A stretch of DNA of 64,000 nucleotides from Penicillus capitatus. Its lineage: Eukaryota > Chlorophyta. The notes under the pieces are model-generated. The model saw only the letters and a list, made by a program, of their open reading frames with translations, did not search any database and was not told the DNA's origin. The translations under genes were made by a program, and so were the position numbers. Of the stretch, positions 1 to 11,955 are shown one piece after another. Where the stretch lies: assembly GCA_965649825.1 (NCBI GenBank), contig OZ287694.1:1612001-1676000 (forward strand), given 5' to 3'. Each line of letters begins with the position of its first letter. Within the stretch, counting starts at the first letter, position 1.

Positions 1-1098
1 GTTCCCTACGCGACACTTCAGTCATCGCCGAGGCCGTAAAGAATCTCGACCTCTTCGTCCACAATGATCTTGGCCTTGTGAATGAATTCGGAGATCTTCA
101 CCGGTGCAATACGAGAGATTCCGGAGAAATCCGCCGCAGACGAGAAGGCAGTCGACAGGCCGAGCTTGACAAGCATGTCTTTCAGAGGCTCTAGCGTCTG
201 CTCCATTTCCCATTTGGGCATTTTGAGATCGTTGACCTTAAAATCGCGGAACCCACCGGCAAACAGTGAGCCGATCTGACTCAAGAGGCCCTCTTCTGCT
301 GTCTTCCATCCGTCGCGCTTCTTCGGCAGCAGGACGTACATCGTGAATTCATCCGTGAATTCATTCGTAAATTCCTCTCTTTCGTACGGCATGGCAAACA
401 GAAGGGCGTCCAACGCACGCACATCCTTGACGCGGACTTTCAGTTCGCTCAGCCACATGAAAGGCACCCTCTGGTCGCCACCGACTGCGTGAAAGGTTTC
501 GTCTCTTGTCCTGTCTACGGGGAAACTCGTTGTCCAGTTTCCCTTGAAGAAGAAGGCGCTGGAAACGACGAAGTTCGTGTCGGTCGAGAGGCCTCCGGGT
601 GGAAGGATATCCGGAATCATCCCGGCCGTTCTCTTATTCACCCATGCGTTGATTCGGACGCGGACGTCTTCGGAGGATCGACGGAAATCCACCGATCTGA
701 CGTTGGCCGGCCCGACGTGCTTCACGTACTTTTTCCTGATTTTGACCGACTGCTCGACGTAGATGCGGTTCGCCATCTTCGCGACGGAGTCGCCCGAGTA
801 CGCTGTCGCCTTGGAGGAAAGGCTGCTTCTGACGCGTTCATCCTAGACACGATTCGTCAGCCAAATCGCACGTGCGAAGCAGCCAGCACACATCGAATTC
901 GAAGAGATTCTCGAGTTCGGCCTTGGTCTCGCCGCGAGCGCCGTTGTAGATGAGGAAGAAGCACATGGCTATGGACAGGGGCGAGAAGATGAGATTCTCG
1001 TCCACGTGCTGCGGCCTCCATTCGGACAAGATCTGCTGCCCAAAAACGTTCACCGATCCCGCCGGCGATAACGGTTCGCCGTCGACGATCGAATGCAT
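1..1098 (-). CDS. Serpin 1 (3' end cut by window edge)
   Basis: Serine or cysteine protease inhibitor of the serpin fold. The ATG at 1098 opens an exon with the serpin helix-A/B signature NLIFSPLSIA. A 53-bp intron starting with gtgctgg and ending tgtctag leads to the long second exon, with KMANRIYV, VRINAWVNKRT, a strand like LYFKGSW (here AFFFKGNW) and FHAVGGDQRVPFM. Translation reaches KAKIIVDEE and then the intron that precedes the reactive-loop exon in serpins 2 and 3, so the loop lies outside the window. Compared with serpin 3, the usual VAVNALYFKG reads VVSSAFFFKG, and a 24-bp tandem insertion adds eight residues before MYVLLP, so this copy may be drifting. An in-frame hydrophobic stretch (VVLSAAALLLN) just upstream of the ATG could be a signal peptide if translation starts earlier. 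The serpin assignment is firm; inhibitory activity is not established. Confidence 0.85.
341..376. repeat. 12-bp tandem repeat inside serpin 1
   Basis: Three near-identical 12-bp units, each containing gtgaattc or gtaaattc, encode EFTN, EFTD and EFT on the minus strand. Serpin 3 has one unit at the same place, so serpin 1 has gained two in-frame copies. Confidence 0.85.
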
Positions 1099-1186
1099 CC
1101 TGCACGAGTTCAGAAGAAGCGCCGCCGCAGAAAGGACAACACGAAGAGGGTGCGAGGACGGATAACAATCGCGACAGCCGGCTTTG

Positions 1187-1325
1187 TAACCTGCTTCTAA
1201 CGCGACTTGGAAGCTACTACAGTTCCCCCGCGCGATGTGACTGCGCATCTGCCAGCTGTCCTTCGTCTGCAGCGACAGGCGCAGACCATAACGACCACTC
1301 TTGCCCAAGGTCTCGTCGGTTTGTT
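1187..1325 (-). promoter_or_regulatory. Conserved 5' block of serpin 1
   Basis: This stretch upstream of serpin 1 matches 18805-18940 and 27340-27475 upstream of the other two serpins. Shared words include ggaagcta, cccgcgcg, ctgtcct and cataac followed by a gaggtct or aaggtct motif. Conservation in noncoding flanks of all three paralogs suggests a promoter or 5' UTR, although simple carry-over with the duplicated segment is the alternative. Confidence 0.5.
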
Positions 1326-1559
1326 GCCTGTCGCATTGCGACTGTAACGCGTCTGCTGCGCAGTTCGACGGGCGACGGGTCCAGCATTGTTGTGTCACTG
1401 CCGAGGAATTGCCGTCGGGGCGAATGGCGGTCTGCCAGTACAGGAACCATCTGCTCCGTTCGCGCGCGGTGCTAAAGAACCCACAAAGAAGAACACGATC
1501 ACTTTCTTTGCTGTCCGATCTCTCAGGCCACACTGAATGGAGAAACGTTTAGGGAATCT

Positions 1560-2338
1560 GCATCGCTCCATCCACAGGTTTCGTGGCAGACCTGTCTGTG
1601 CGTTGAATACAGCTGATGAATGACCAAGAGGCCGAACGCACCTGCATTGCGAGCGCCATTCTTCTGCCGCAGTGTTATTCGTTGGGAGCTGCATCCTGCC
1701 CTAACTGAAACATCTGATCAGAGGGAAGATCTCTCTGCGCGTCGATTTCTTCTTGGCAAACACTTTCCGATTCAACTCTGCAGAGCGACAGCGATCGAGC
1801 AGGAATCGTCAACGGTGCCATCAGGAAGGAGATCGGGATCCCTGAATCGTGTGCGCTTTTCGTTCGAGTTGGATACGTGGTTTTAAGACAATCGACACGA
1901 ACTTAAATACCCTTCTCTCAGAAAGGTGTCCCCGAGACATTGTAATGTTTGCAGGAAGCTGTGCCGAATGCAACTATCCAAACTGAATTTAGATGAATGT
2001 TCTGCAGGTACGACGGACTGCCGTTTCATTAATGCTCTTCCGACGCATTACTGATCGGCAATAGCGACATGAGATAGAGAGTTTATGCTAACGATAACAA
2101 TACGGATCCTAATAACTTCGTTCCACATAAACAAAGGGAAAGCCCAGGAGGATTCTTTACTATACAACTGGTGGAAGTATAAATGATTGTGCAAGACCTT
2201 CTTCGCACGGACTCGCCAGAAATTGTTGCTGTCATAGAATCTAACAGCAATCTATACAGCACTTGACAATTCCCTTTTAAAAAATCATGACAGACGACGC
2301 TGAGCATTGCAAGTGTGGTGCAATGCTGCAGCAAAATT
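1560..2338. other. Intergenic, part of a duplicated segment
   Basis: No gene is supported. About 1590-1950 resembles 28310-28490: both contain gcgttgaataca or gtgttgaataca, followed later by cagaaaggtgtccc. The serpin 1 / serpin 3 duplication therefore extends well beyond the genes. 1950-2338 shows nothing recognisable. Confidence 0.5.
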
Positions 2339-4809
2339 TCAATCAGTTGAAGCTGTTAGTTGATCAAGTTTCTCAAGGACGCGAACCAGATTGGTCTCTA
2401 TCGTCTTCACGCGTTCGTCCAGTTGATGGATCTGTGTCTGTACGTTTTGAACCGTTCTCTGAGGCGGCTGAAACGGTTCGTTGCCATCTCCGACTTTGTT
2501 CAGCGCGCGATTTCCTTCCCCTTTTGATCTTTCTTCGTCCGACTTTGCCACGCGCACCAGGTAGTGGAAGTATCGTTGACGGTCCAGATCTCTGAGATGA
2601 AATCTCCGAAACCAACTCTTCGCTCTCGCTTCTGACTTTCTCACCATTTCTGCACGTCTGCGATCGATGTCGAGCGTCCTACGGGGGAGGCCTGTGCATC
2701 CCAATGACAGCAATGGCTAAGGTGTTACTGAGAATTCTCCTCAGGAGGAACGAAACGATGAGCGATGTAGCGTAGAGTGGCGCCAGCCAACTCTGCACGG
2801 CATTTCACCAGTTCTTCCTCCTCGGTGGATCGGACGCGGTTGTATGTATCGCCGAGAATAGCGATCAGCAGACTGAGCAGCACAATTCCGCCGACGAAGA
2901 TGAAGCCGTTGAAGAGAAGCGATCTCCACACGCCGATGAACGTGTCCGTGGAGCGAAACACCTGCGAACAAACGCCGTGAGAGGTGTCAAGCATAAGAAG
3001 ACGCACTTCCTCTTCAAAGTTCCCAACGGCGGCATGGAAAAGGATCTTGAGGACGCGGAAAAACGAGCTTTCGTCTTCGTGGCTGTCATCGTCTTCGGAG
3101 CGAGTGTCATTTCCCACTGTGCCATTTGCGTCTGCGCCGCCGGTCTCGTCGCTGCCGTCTTCGTCCCGGTAGAACTTTGGATTGAAGAGGACTCGGAAAG
3201 CGAAGGAGAATCCCACGAGTACAGAGGCTCCCAGGCCAGAGAACGGAACCACGGCCTTCATTGAGTACCTGGCCATCGAGACGAAATAGCCGATCTTGTC
3301 AAAGGGCACGAGGTCCTCAACCACCTGGATCCACATAGACAGTTGACAGTGATTAGACAGATCTGCCGACTGGCAGTCACAGAAGGGCTCACCAGCATCC
3401 AGAAGAGAACGCAGCCGAGGGATGTCAGGAACGCGGAAAACTGGTCCTGATGCTCGGAGTGGAACGCATGCACTGTCAACAAGAAGCTCACCACGATGTT
3501 GAGGATCCTACGTTCCACGCTGCCGTCTGTCCTTGTCTACGGCATTGACGCACTTGATCATCGAATCTCTGATCGGCAGCGTCGCCAACGGCAAAGCAAA
3601 CGACAGCAGGATCGAGAACCGTAGGAGCCGCTCGTCTAGTCCGCTCGGTTCTTCTCGCCGCAGACCGTAGGAGGCAGCGAAGAATGAGAAGAAGCCAGCG
3701 GCGAGCACGTCCACGATCAAGAGGAACAAGAATCGGCCGCAGAGCGAGTAGAACATCCAGTTGGTGAATGCCTTCACAGACTCGGAGTTGAACACGTCCA
3801 GACGAAGATTGGATGTCGACAGCATCCGCAGGACATGATTCCACCCAAGCGTCGTATGGGGCGTTGAACGAATGCCGACAGTATTCGAGCAGGCCTTCTT
3901 CCGGACGAAGTGCTGATCGACGCAGAAGAATTTCGCGATCACGTCGACCTGGAAGTCCGATGTCTTGGCCATCTCTGCGGCGTACTCTTCGCTGTTGCGC
4001 ATCCAGAAGTCTTTCGTTGCGGCACTGTTCGGCATTGTCCAGTCGTCCAAGGCCTCGTTCGTCGTCATCGCGATCGGACGTCTGCCATTCTTCTCGAACA
4101 GCGTGTAGGGCACACTGAATCTGCCGTACTCGAACGCGAACTTGTCGCTCTCTAGGTAATCTGCCATGAGATTCGGAAACTTCTTGACCAAAGGGATCAG
4201 GTAGTTTGTCAGAATGACGCAGGATTCGTCAACCGACAGGCGCTTCTCTATTAAGTAGTCCATGACGAACGCCGCCACGTCGACGGACCCTTTCTGTATG
4301 GCCCAGTCCAGAGTGGGACAGGAGCCCTTGTTGATCTCGACGAATCTGCTGCGATCTCTGGCGTAGTCTAGCAGCAGTCCTGCACTGTCCAGCTGTTGCT
4401 GAACGATGGCATCGCACAGCAGAGGGATGTCATTGCTGTTGACGGCGGTGATGACGCTGATGCCGTAATGCGAGATCAGCCTGCACGAACACACCCTGTC
4501 TGTCATTTCATTCTGTCAAGGCAGTCATGTCATACGTTGCCGTCGTCTCTGCCATCCAGAGCGGAACTGAGATGACGGCATCAGTTTCGACGACAGGGCA
4601 GCTGCGGACGGTCGGCCCTGCGCAAAAGACTGTAAACAGAACGTCAGAGCCAGCGTGTATAGAACGCGACTTTTGAAGATGCCAGTCGGCTTCCGGTTCT
4701 CTTTGGTGAATGTTTGTGTGTTCGGGACTGGCACCGATGGCTGGCGTCCTAGGTAGAGGGAGAGCTCCACGTCTTCAGAATGTCCGGAAGAACGGTCGTC
4801 CGTGTTCAT
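2339..4809 (-). CDS. TRP-like channel ch1 (type I)
   Basis: Predicted six-segment cation channel of the plasma or organelle membrane. Supported exons on the minus strand are 4480-3554, 3507-3393, 3324-3007, 2961-2729 and 2691-2339, preceded by one or two short exons from an ATG at 4809 (the exon ending near 4530 encodes PLWMAETTAT). The N-terminus has two ankyrin-like helix pairs (PLLCDAIVQQQ, TLDWAIQKGSVDVA), then FAFEYGRFSVP and KFFCVDQ. Membrane segments follow: S1 FLFLLIVDVLAAGFFSFF, S3 LNIVVSFLLTVHAF, S5 ending FSFAFRVLF, an acidic linker, pore loop ILFHAAVGNFEE and S6 GGIVLLSLLIAILGDTY. The tail carries RYFHYLVR and a coiled coil ending at 2339. Introns are tiny: 46, 68, 45 and 37 bp. 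The last two boundaries are inferred from splice motifs and alignment to ch7 and ch9. Ion selectivity and stimulus cannot be told from sequence. Confidence 0.8.
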
Positions 4810-5379
4810 CGCGCTGTCGAGTGGGTTAACGCACGAGGAATGCGTGTGCGCTGCAAACGCTTAGCTTTCGAGATGCGGAAAAGATATAAAGATGAGGTTT
4901 GATTCACCGGCTTAGACGGATCTGGCCTTTAATGGTCGAATCGTCTGATCTGGTCAGTTACCGCATCTCTGCGCATCAGATGGAGCAGAGCTTCTCACCA
5001 GCAGCCTACTGACTAGATGAACGGGCCTGTGCCACCGTTGACACCACATAGTGCAGGAGCAAAACGATGTTTCAAAAGAAAGTGAACAGACAGGCGAAAT
5101 CGATAGAATTGACGAAGGCGCATATGATACATGATGCGGGATGCTTCTGGTCGGCACCCGATAGGAGGTGACGTGGACACAACGTGATGCGACTACGTGG
5201 CACGCATCAAAGATCGTCTTGAAATGACGTTGAGCCGTCGAGTTGATGATACTGGAAGGTAAGATTCCTCTAGTTAGCTTCCTCTTAGACGAAGGATTCA
5301 TCTGAACGCAATAAACCCGCGTCTTAGAGAATACCCACGACAACTGCATGTTTCAATGGGGCGGAGGTTGAGTAGATGT
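4810..5379. other. Intergenic with possible relic tail
   Basis: No intact gene. Around 5200-5270 the minus strand reads QRHFKTIFDAC, weakly like the channel pore helix, and may be the downstream end of the relic at 5380-6060. Otherwise nothing is seen. Confidence 0.3.
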
Positions 5380-6060
5380 CTACAAGTGAAAGGCGTTTTC
5401 GTGCCGTTTGTCTCCCTTTTTCAGAGGTGGATCTTCGACGCTCATGATGAGCAGAGCGCCTAGAATTCCAAATGCCAGTGTATCCGTAAACACATACTGG
5501 ATCATGGGGACGAACGAGGCAGTTGCATTCAGGGATCTCTGATAGAATAGAATCTGGAAGACAGCAATGTCACCGACAGCGCGAAAGAACGGCATCTTCA
5601 CTCACAGTCTTTCAGAAAAATGCGCACTCTATTGCAACAACCACGGCGGCGACACGATGTGGGGCTCCGAAGGATCGCTGCCTCTTTCCTGCAACCAAAA
5701 GGGCGTCGGTCTGGAACTGAACGTGGCTGTATACAAAATTGCCTAAGACACTCGCAAACAGCAACACTCTTCCACTTCCGTCGCTTTCCTGTTGTCACGG
5801 AAAGAACAGCGCCTAGTTCCATCACGTCCGTCTATACACGTAGACCTTCTGAGCTCCGTCATCCGAAATACACCACGCTGTCACATCATTCGGCGATTTA
5901 TAGCTATCAGAGAGCCGTGGATAGACAGCGCGATTCCACCCCTGATAAACGACACATCGCGTCAACGTCTCGTTTTCGTCCACAACGAAAACAGATTGGA
6001 GAGAGCTGCGTAGAGCACAATGAACTGTGATGCATCGTCGTCACAGAATCCAAGATCGAC
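5380..6060 (-). pseudogene. Degenerate TRP-like channel relic
   Basis: Minus-strand fragments resemble type II channels but lie in different frames with stops between them. At about 5430-5600 a piece reads SFVPMIQYVFTDTLAF and ILGALLIM, matching the S5 region of ch3 (GPFLTMVQYALSDSLPF). At about 5690-5770 VLLFASVLGNFVYSHV resembles S3. At about 5960-6050 LYAALSNLFSLW may be S1 or S2. No pore or S6 can be recovered. The order S2-S3-S5 on one strand argues for one decayed copy rather than chance hits. Confidence 0.45.
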
Positions 6061-7233
6061 GGCTTTTGTTCGTTTCGGATACGCCAACGACAAGGCTCAC
6101 GAAATCCATCCGTCCCCCAGACCCAATGACATCATGCGCATGGCACCTCAGCGGCACACGATTGCGTCTGTTCACGGAAGATCGCCATGGTCATCTGTGA
6201 TAAGACGTGTGGCATCGCTCGAGAGGCAAAAACAGCAATCTTCTCCCAAGACATCCTCAGCAGTCGGTCCGACAACAGCGAGGTATCGGCTGCCGTTACG
6301 CTGCTTACTAAGAGAGTCTGCCGTAACGCGGTGGAAGTGAAGCTGAGAGCAGACGGCGTGTCTTCGACAGTGATTGTCTTCTCGTGCCGCTCGTGACGTC
6401 CAGGGTGATGCTTGATGAAGTGGAGGTCGACGAGTGTGCGGTATGATGTGAGAATGGATTCTTCTGGCGGTCGTTTCGCATTGTTGGTACGTTCCACGAC
6501 ATGAAGGCCAGAACGTCGAACACGGGTCTGCGCGTTTTGCCGCTGTCGTACACGACATACGTGTTGTCAAATCAGTAGCTCGTCAGTCACATCAGAGAAG
6601 TGAAGAACATGATGGTTCGGGATCCAGATGATCTGACGTACTCCTCAATCGATTCACCTTTTGAGCGAGTCGAGCGATTTTATTGAAGATACGACAGGAA
6701 TGCCGAAGCGACGGTTGGTGTCGTCTCGTGAAGTATTGACGTGTCGAGGTAACCCCGATCGATAGCGCGACGGCACGGATGGATCGTCGAAGGGACAGTG
6801 CTGTACGTGACGTCAATGTCATCGTTCAAGCCGAATCAGATGCCAACAATGGACGACTTTGGCATACGCTTTCTCGCCTCAGTAACGCTACGTTTAGAAA
6901 TCATGTATTGTTTCGTACAAGACAACTGACAACTGCCGAAACGGCACCCGCCATACACTTCTAACAAGATGTACGATATAAGAAAGCTTTTTCGGATGAA
7001 ACGAGCACAACGCTAAAAGCTGCACTCTGTCACAACTTGAATAAAAACGATACAAACCGCTGCCCATTCCTTTCCGTTTATACAAGTCTTGTCGCGGCTT
7101 AATAGACGACGACGCGGTGCGTTCAAAGGCGGTAAGAATATGACGATTCGGGTGCATTTATTGGCCATGCACGCATTGCAATGTTTCGTGGAGAGGATAC
7201 TAAAAGAACCTTGAACGTCAATCGCGGGTCGCT
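6061..7233. other. Intergenic
   Basis: Both strands contain only short open frames with no recognisable domain or paralog match. I see no gene, repeat or RNA here. Confidence 0.4.
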
Positions 7234-9837
7234 TTAGGTTGACCCAAGGGACAGTGGCTGCGGGGGCTTCTGTCCGATAGCTCCTACCAGAAGATCGATA
7301 GCCTTCTTCATGTTCTCCAGTTGCCCTTCTATGCTGACCAACCTGTCTGTCAAATTCTTCGAATTCTCTTCACACACTGCAGCACATAACGTCGCTGATA
7401 ACTTGAACTTTCGCTCCCGACACGTAAATGGATCTCACCTTTCAACACTTTTTCGTTCTTCTGCGCCTCTGCCGTGATGGTCCTCTTCAGCGACATGTGT
7501 CTACCCTCCCACTCATCACTGCCAAGTTCACTTTCTTCGTCGCTGGCTGGCACCAGGAAATGGAAATACACCCCGTCGAGGAATTCCAAGTCTCGACTGC
7601 TGGTACGCGATCCCTCGCTGTGTGGCGTGTTTTTGAGAATGCCAAAGTCTTTGGCGTGTTGTGTCCTGCCGTGCAACACAAGCGTCCATCAGCTAACGGT
7701 TCCGAGAGTCTGTGGTCTTTATGATAGACGTACACTTGTTGTGCGTTGAGGATCGAATTGGACCGAAGTTGGAATTTGGCCACGATACGCATTCGGAGCT
7801 TCGTCAACTCTGCTTTCTCGACCGATCGAACTTTGTCATACGTATCAGTCAAGATCGCAACGAGCAAACTGAGAAGCACAACGGGTCCGATAAAGACAAA
7901 AGAACCGAACAGAAGGGTAGCCCAGATGACAAGAACGCCACTCGACGGTCGAAACATCTGCACCGACACATCACAGAGATAAGAGCAGATGTATGACAAC
8001 GTACATCCACTTCGAAGTTCCCCGTGCCTGCGTAAGCGAGCGTCTCGAAGGCACGCGTAAGGGTCGTAAAATGCTCTCCTTCTTCGTTGATGAACCTCTC
8101 TTTGAAGAGCACGACGAAGGCTGCGGAATAGCCAAAGATGATCAGGACGCCCAATACCAAGAAGCTTATAGAGTCCATCACTGCCGAATTCACCATCGAT
8201 ATGATGTGACCCGTGCGGTTGAAGGACTGAAAGGAGCGAAATACCTACAATACATAACACAGGCACACATTATGTGCGTGAGATGATGTTCAAGGGTACC
8301 AAGATCCATTGGAGAATGCACGTGATCGATGTGAAGAAGGCAGACGATTCGATGTAACGATCCCAGATCCAGGTATGAACAAAGAGCACCACTTCAATGC
8401 ACATAACAACCAACCTGTACAGGACCACCTCGATCTGGATGCATTCTTCGAAGGATGTTACGATGCTTGCCTCAAGTGTGAGTGGTAGCAGATGTTTCCC
8501 AGGAGGTGTGATACAAGTACCACGACCATCAGCCCACCCCAGAACAGATGATCTGTGACGCCACCGAACACGTCTCTACCATAGAGCCGAGCGAAGCCGG
8601 TGAACGCCGCGGTCGATATGCAATCCATCACAATGTTTATCCAATACTTTGTGCGAAAGAAGCGAAACCACCACTCCGTCATGACCTTCAGCGTCTCAGA
8701 TTCGAATCCACCCACTGGTAGATTCTCAAGGAGGCATTGACAGAGATGCTGCTGCTTCCTGTTGACAAACAAGCTGAGACAGTGAGGCAGCTGGTCATTG
8801 GATGGGACCTTGTTTTTCGGCAGTTTGTGTTTTGTCCGATACAGAAGAACTTGGCAACGGCCGTGACGTGCATGTCAGAGGCGTCACGGAGATTCAAATC
8901 TCTCTTGGCGCAGTTCTCGGTCCAGAAACCCTTTGCCTCTTGGCTGTTCATGCTCTCCCAACTATCCAGTCTCTTTCGGACGATCATGGCAACGGGAAGT
9001 CCGTCAGTTCTGTTAAAAACCGACCGCTGTACTGGGAATCTGGCGTACTCCACCGTAAAACGGTCCCGTTTCAGGAAGTCGCTGATCAGCTTCGGGAGCT
9101 TCTCACTGATGGCCTGCAAGTGGGTCTCTAGTAGATAACATGTTTCTTCGACAGACGCATATTTCTCCGCCAGTTTTTCGAGAATGAATCGGACTTCCCT
9201 GTCCGCATCGTGCTCGATGGCCCATTTCAGCAGATCGCTGTTTCCGTGGCGGAACTTCACTGGAATGCCTTCCTTCTTTGCTTCATCGACGATTTTGCAT
9301 GCGCAGTCGAGTTGACGCTTTCTGATGGCATCCCAGAAAAGCAGATCTCCGTACTCATCGACAACATTCGTCACACGTCCGCCGTACTTCAACATGAATC
9401 TGAACACACCAGACTGTCGCCGACACTGCAGAGTCAGAGGGATGCACACTGTTGTGTCAACGTCGGTGTCCATTCCGTCGGACGTTTTTCCTCCGGATTC
9501 GCCGGGGAGCCGGTGCGTCTTGCTGCGACACCTGTGGAAAGGGGCCCGAATGTCAACGTCGCGTTTTCGAATGCGGAATAGAGAGCAATGAGTGCTGTTC
9601 CGTTGTGCACGCACCGCTTGCTGCCGCTGCCGATGATGTTGCCATCCACCGCGTCATCTCGATGCCTGCCGAATGCTTCTGTCCCCGAAGGAGATGTTCG
9701 GACGCTCTCTCACTCTTTTCGCCGTTTGTCGAAGCCATAATTCCAAAAGACGAGGCGCTTGTGCTGGTCTTTAAAAACGAAGTCTCCAAAGTCGCAACGT
9801 TAGACTGACTGAAAAACAACGAACTCTGATTACACAA
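7234..9837 (-). CDS. TRP-like channel ch2 (type II)
   Basis: Type II channel paralog. The first exon starts at about 9837 and contains TSFLKTS, also present at the start of ch3. After an acceptor ending ctctgcag near 9427, the ankyrin-like domain reads LLFWDAIRKRQLDCACKIV and LLKWAIEHDADREVRFIL, then RFTVEYARFPV and KFFCIGQN. A 48-bp intron near 8762-8809 precedes S1. S3 (CIEVVLFVHTWIWD, about 8290-8450) is in another frame between introns. S5 follows VFRSFQSFNRTGHIISMVNS, the pore is TLAYAGTGNFEVD, and S6 is FIGPVVLLSLLVAILTDTYD. The tail has VYFHFLVPASDEES and, after an intron near 7440-7360, a coiled coil ending at the TAA at 7234. Exon joins are my inference from splice motifs and paralogs. 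Confidence 0.75.
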
Positions 9838-10141
9838 CGCATTTTATACCAAGGTTTCGTTCGTTAAATGCTGCTACACTACCGGCCGGCTGCCCCATGG
9901 GTCCTTCATGACAGCGACGTGTCTTTCGAGATGCATTCCGCATTGCGCAATCAAGCGTTGTCAAAGCAGGTTACATGGAAAACGCGTTCCGTTTTGTTCA
10001 CAAACAAGATTCACACAAAACAGACAGACAATCCTTTCAGTTAATCTCTTTCACCTTTCAGTCACTGGGCGCCTGCGTCACACTCTCATGCATGCATCCT
10101 CACTCTATCTCACACTTTACTTGATTGTAACGGACAGAGTC
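9838..10141. other. Intergenic
   Basis: Between ch2 and the 3' end of the next minus-strand gene. Pyrimidine-rich on the plus strand; nothing recognisable. Confidence 0.4.
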
Positions 10142-11268
10142 TTACTGTCCTTTTTTCTTTTTTTCGCGCTTTGGCTTCGGCCGCAGCAATCCCGATGCAT
10201 TTCCGAGAACTCTTTTCGTCGATTTGCTCTTCTCTAATTTGCTCCTTATCTGGCCAGGAGTCAATGCTGCGCCCTTGTCGTCTGCAGCTTCCTCGGTCAC
10301 ACTTTCCTCGGTGAGGTTTGTGTGATCATCTCTTCTGTCCCAGCAGTACTTCCTTTCTCCCGATTCTTCTTTTTTTGTTGCTCGATGGATCTGCATTTTT
10401 GGCATTCTCGTTAACGTCGATGCCCAGGCTGGCCAACTGTCCATCGAGATCCTCCATCTCCTTCTTCTTCAGCTCCTGCACACCCAACCAACAGAAATCC
10501 AGTCTTCGCAGAAGTGTGACCACCCATCCGTCACACCTGTTTCGAGACTTTGCGTTGCGGCTGGACGTGATACTTTTTTCGATGTTTCTCCAGCAACGCC
10601 GACTCCTCTGCCACCGCACGAACAAACATCGCACACTGTACAATGCAATGCTCCGTCGACGCACCCGCCGACGGTTCTGCGTTGGTTTTTTCTTTCTATC
10701 TCTCCTCTTGCTCCTCATGATCGTCCTCCGGACCCAGTTCCACGCCAAAGTGCGCTTGCAGATCAATCTCCTGCATCGCAGCATCGCCTCATCTGATCGC
10801 ATCGCCTAACCCCTACCTCTTCACTTTCGCGGAGGTCTGTTTGAAGACTCTTCCCATTTGACACATCGGCACTCATCTACAGTCACATCGCCGACGGTTC
10901 TCGACCCATACATGCCTCTCATCTCTCACGTACACTCCTGGATGTGACCCCCATTCATCATCATCTGCCCAATCGCTCACATTGGACGGTCTTTGACACA
11001 GACTCCATGACAGACATCGCATGGGCGTCTCTCTGCAGGTCAAGTCCAACTGGATATCGCCTGTTCGAGGCGCAAGTCTGTTCCGTCTTGGCTGCGCCTT
11101 TCTTCTTACTTCTTTCTCTTCTGGTTTCTTCTTTTTAACTGTTCTGGCGCTGAGGACTTCAAATGCGCTGTTCAAGTTCAACTCCATATCTAAGACGCCA
11201 GCGACGGAGTCTCGAAAATCGTGCATAGCGTCGCTGAAGAGACAAAACGACAGTGGGAAAACGCGCAA
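10142..11268 (-). CDS. Unrecognised basic coiled-coil protein, multi-exon
   Basis: I do not recognise the family. Minus-strand coding-like pieces are: about 11235-11035 (DFRDSVAGVLDMELNLNSAF, then a KKKKPEEKEVRRKAQPRRNR basic run), about 10770-10695 (EIDLQAHFGVELGPEDD), about 10640-10540 (ESALLEKHRKKYHVQPQRKV), then after an intron about 10475-10142 (ELKKKEMEDLDGQLASLGID and a Lys-rich end KREKKKKGQ). The lysine-rich ends and short coiled coil suggest a nucleolar or nucleic-acid-associated protein, but that is a guess. In the last exon the frame changes at a run of seven T on the plus strand (10370-10376), which is either a true one-base frameshift or a homopolymer sequencing error. The pieces at 11.2 and 10.7 kb may belong to a separate gene. 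Confidence 0.4.
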
Positions 11269-11508
11269 AGCGTGAATCGATGCGGACGGAACGACAGTCG
11301 AGTTGGGAAGCAGTGGCCTTTGCTTGATGACATGATGTGACGTTTCTGTTGTGTTGGCGCGACATAAGGGTATGTATGGCCTTTACAACGCACAGCAGCA
11401 AAACAGATGCCATTCCCGGGACGCGACAGATGTGGAAGTTTAGAGCAAAAATCCTTCATTTTCGAGTCGATACGCATCGACCTATAGTGACTTGTTTGTT
11501 TGCAGATA

Positions 11509-11955
11509 ATGGCGACAGATACAGTCCGGCAGTGTCCACCAGAACTGTCTCGTACTAACAAGGACGGGTCATCGTGGACTAAAAGACAGGTACATGACGG
11601 GACATTTTCGCGCTATTGTCTCGGTTTGCGCGCAGGCCACAGCATAACGTTCGTCGAAGAGCAAAGTGAAGCGACGTTCGCGAAAAGAGTAGATTCGCCG
11701 ACCATCCGAGAAACCTGCAGTCGCGAGGCCGTCGACCGTAAAGCTGTGGCAGTCAGTTTCGCTCTCTGCCGTGCCATCGTCTGGGCGAACCGATCTCTTT
11801 TCCCGACGATCTCGGCAACTTTCTGGAGCGTTTATCTAAACGTTGAATCGTTCCGCATTGTTATCCTAGAAAGCGTTTGTAAGATGACTCTTGTAGATCT
11901 CCTTCGGTTAGAAAGTGGTGCATTCGAAAAACACCAGTGGCGATGCCGTCGATAA
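11509..11955 (+). CDS. Possible hypothetical protein, 148 aa
   Basis: An uninterrupted frame starts at ATG 11509, a few bases after ttgtttgtttgcag, which could be a 3' splice site or trans-splice acceptor. No domain, signal peptide or paralog is recognised. The length alone is modest evidence at this base composition, so it may be spurious. Confidence 0.2.
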   Translation: MATDTVRQCPPELSRTNKDGSSWTKRQVHDGTFSRYCLGLRAGHSITFVEEQSEATFAKRVDSPTIRETCSREAVDRKAVAVSFALCRAIVWANRSLFPTISATFWSVYLNVESFRIVILESVCKMTLVDLLRLESGAFEKHQWRCRR

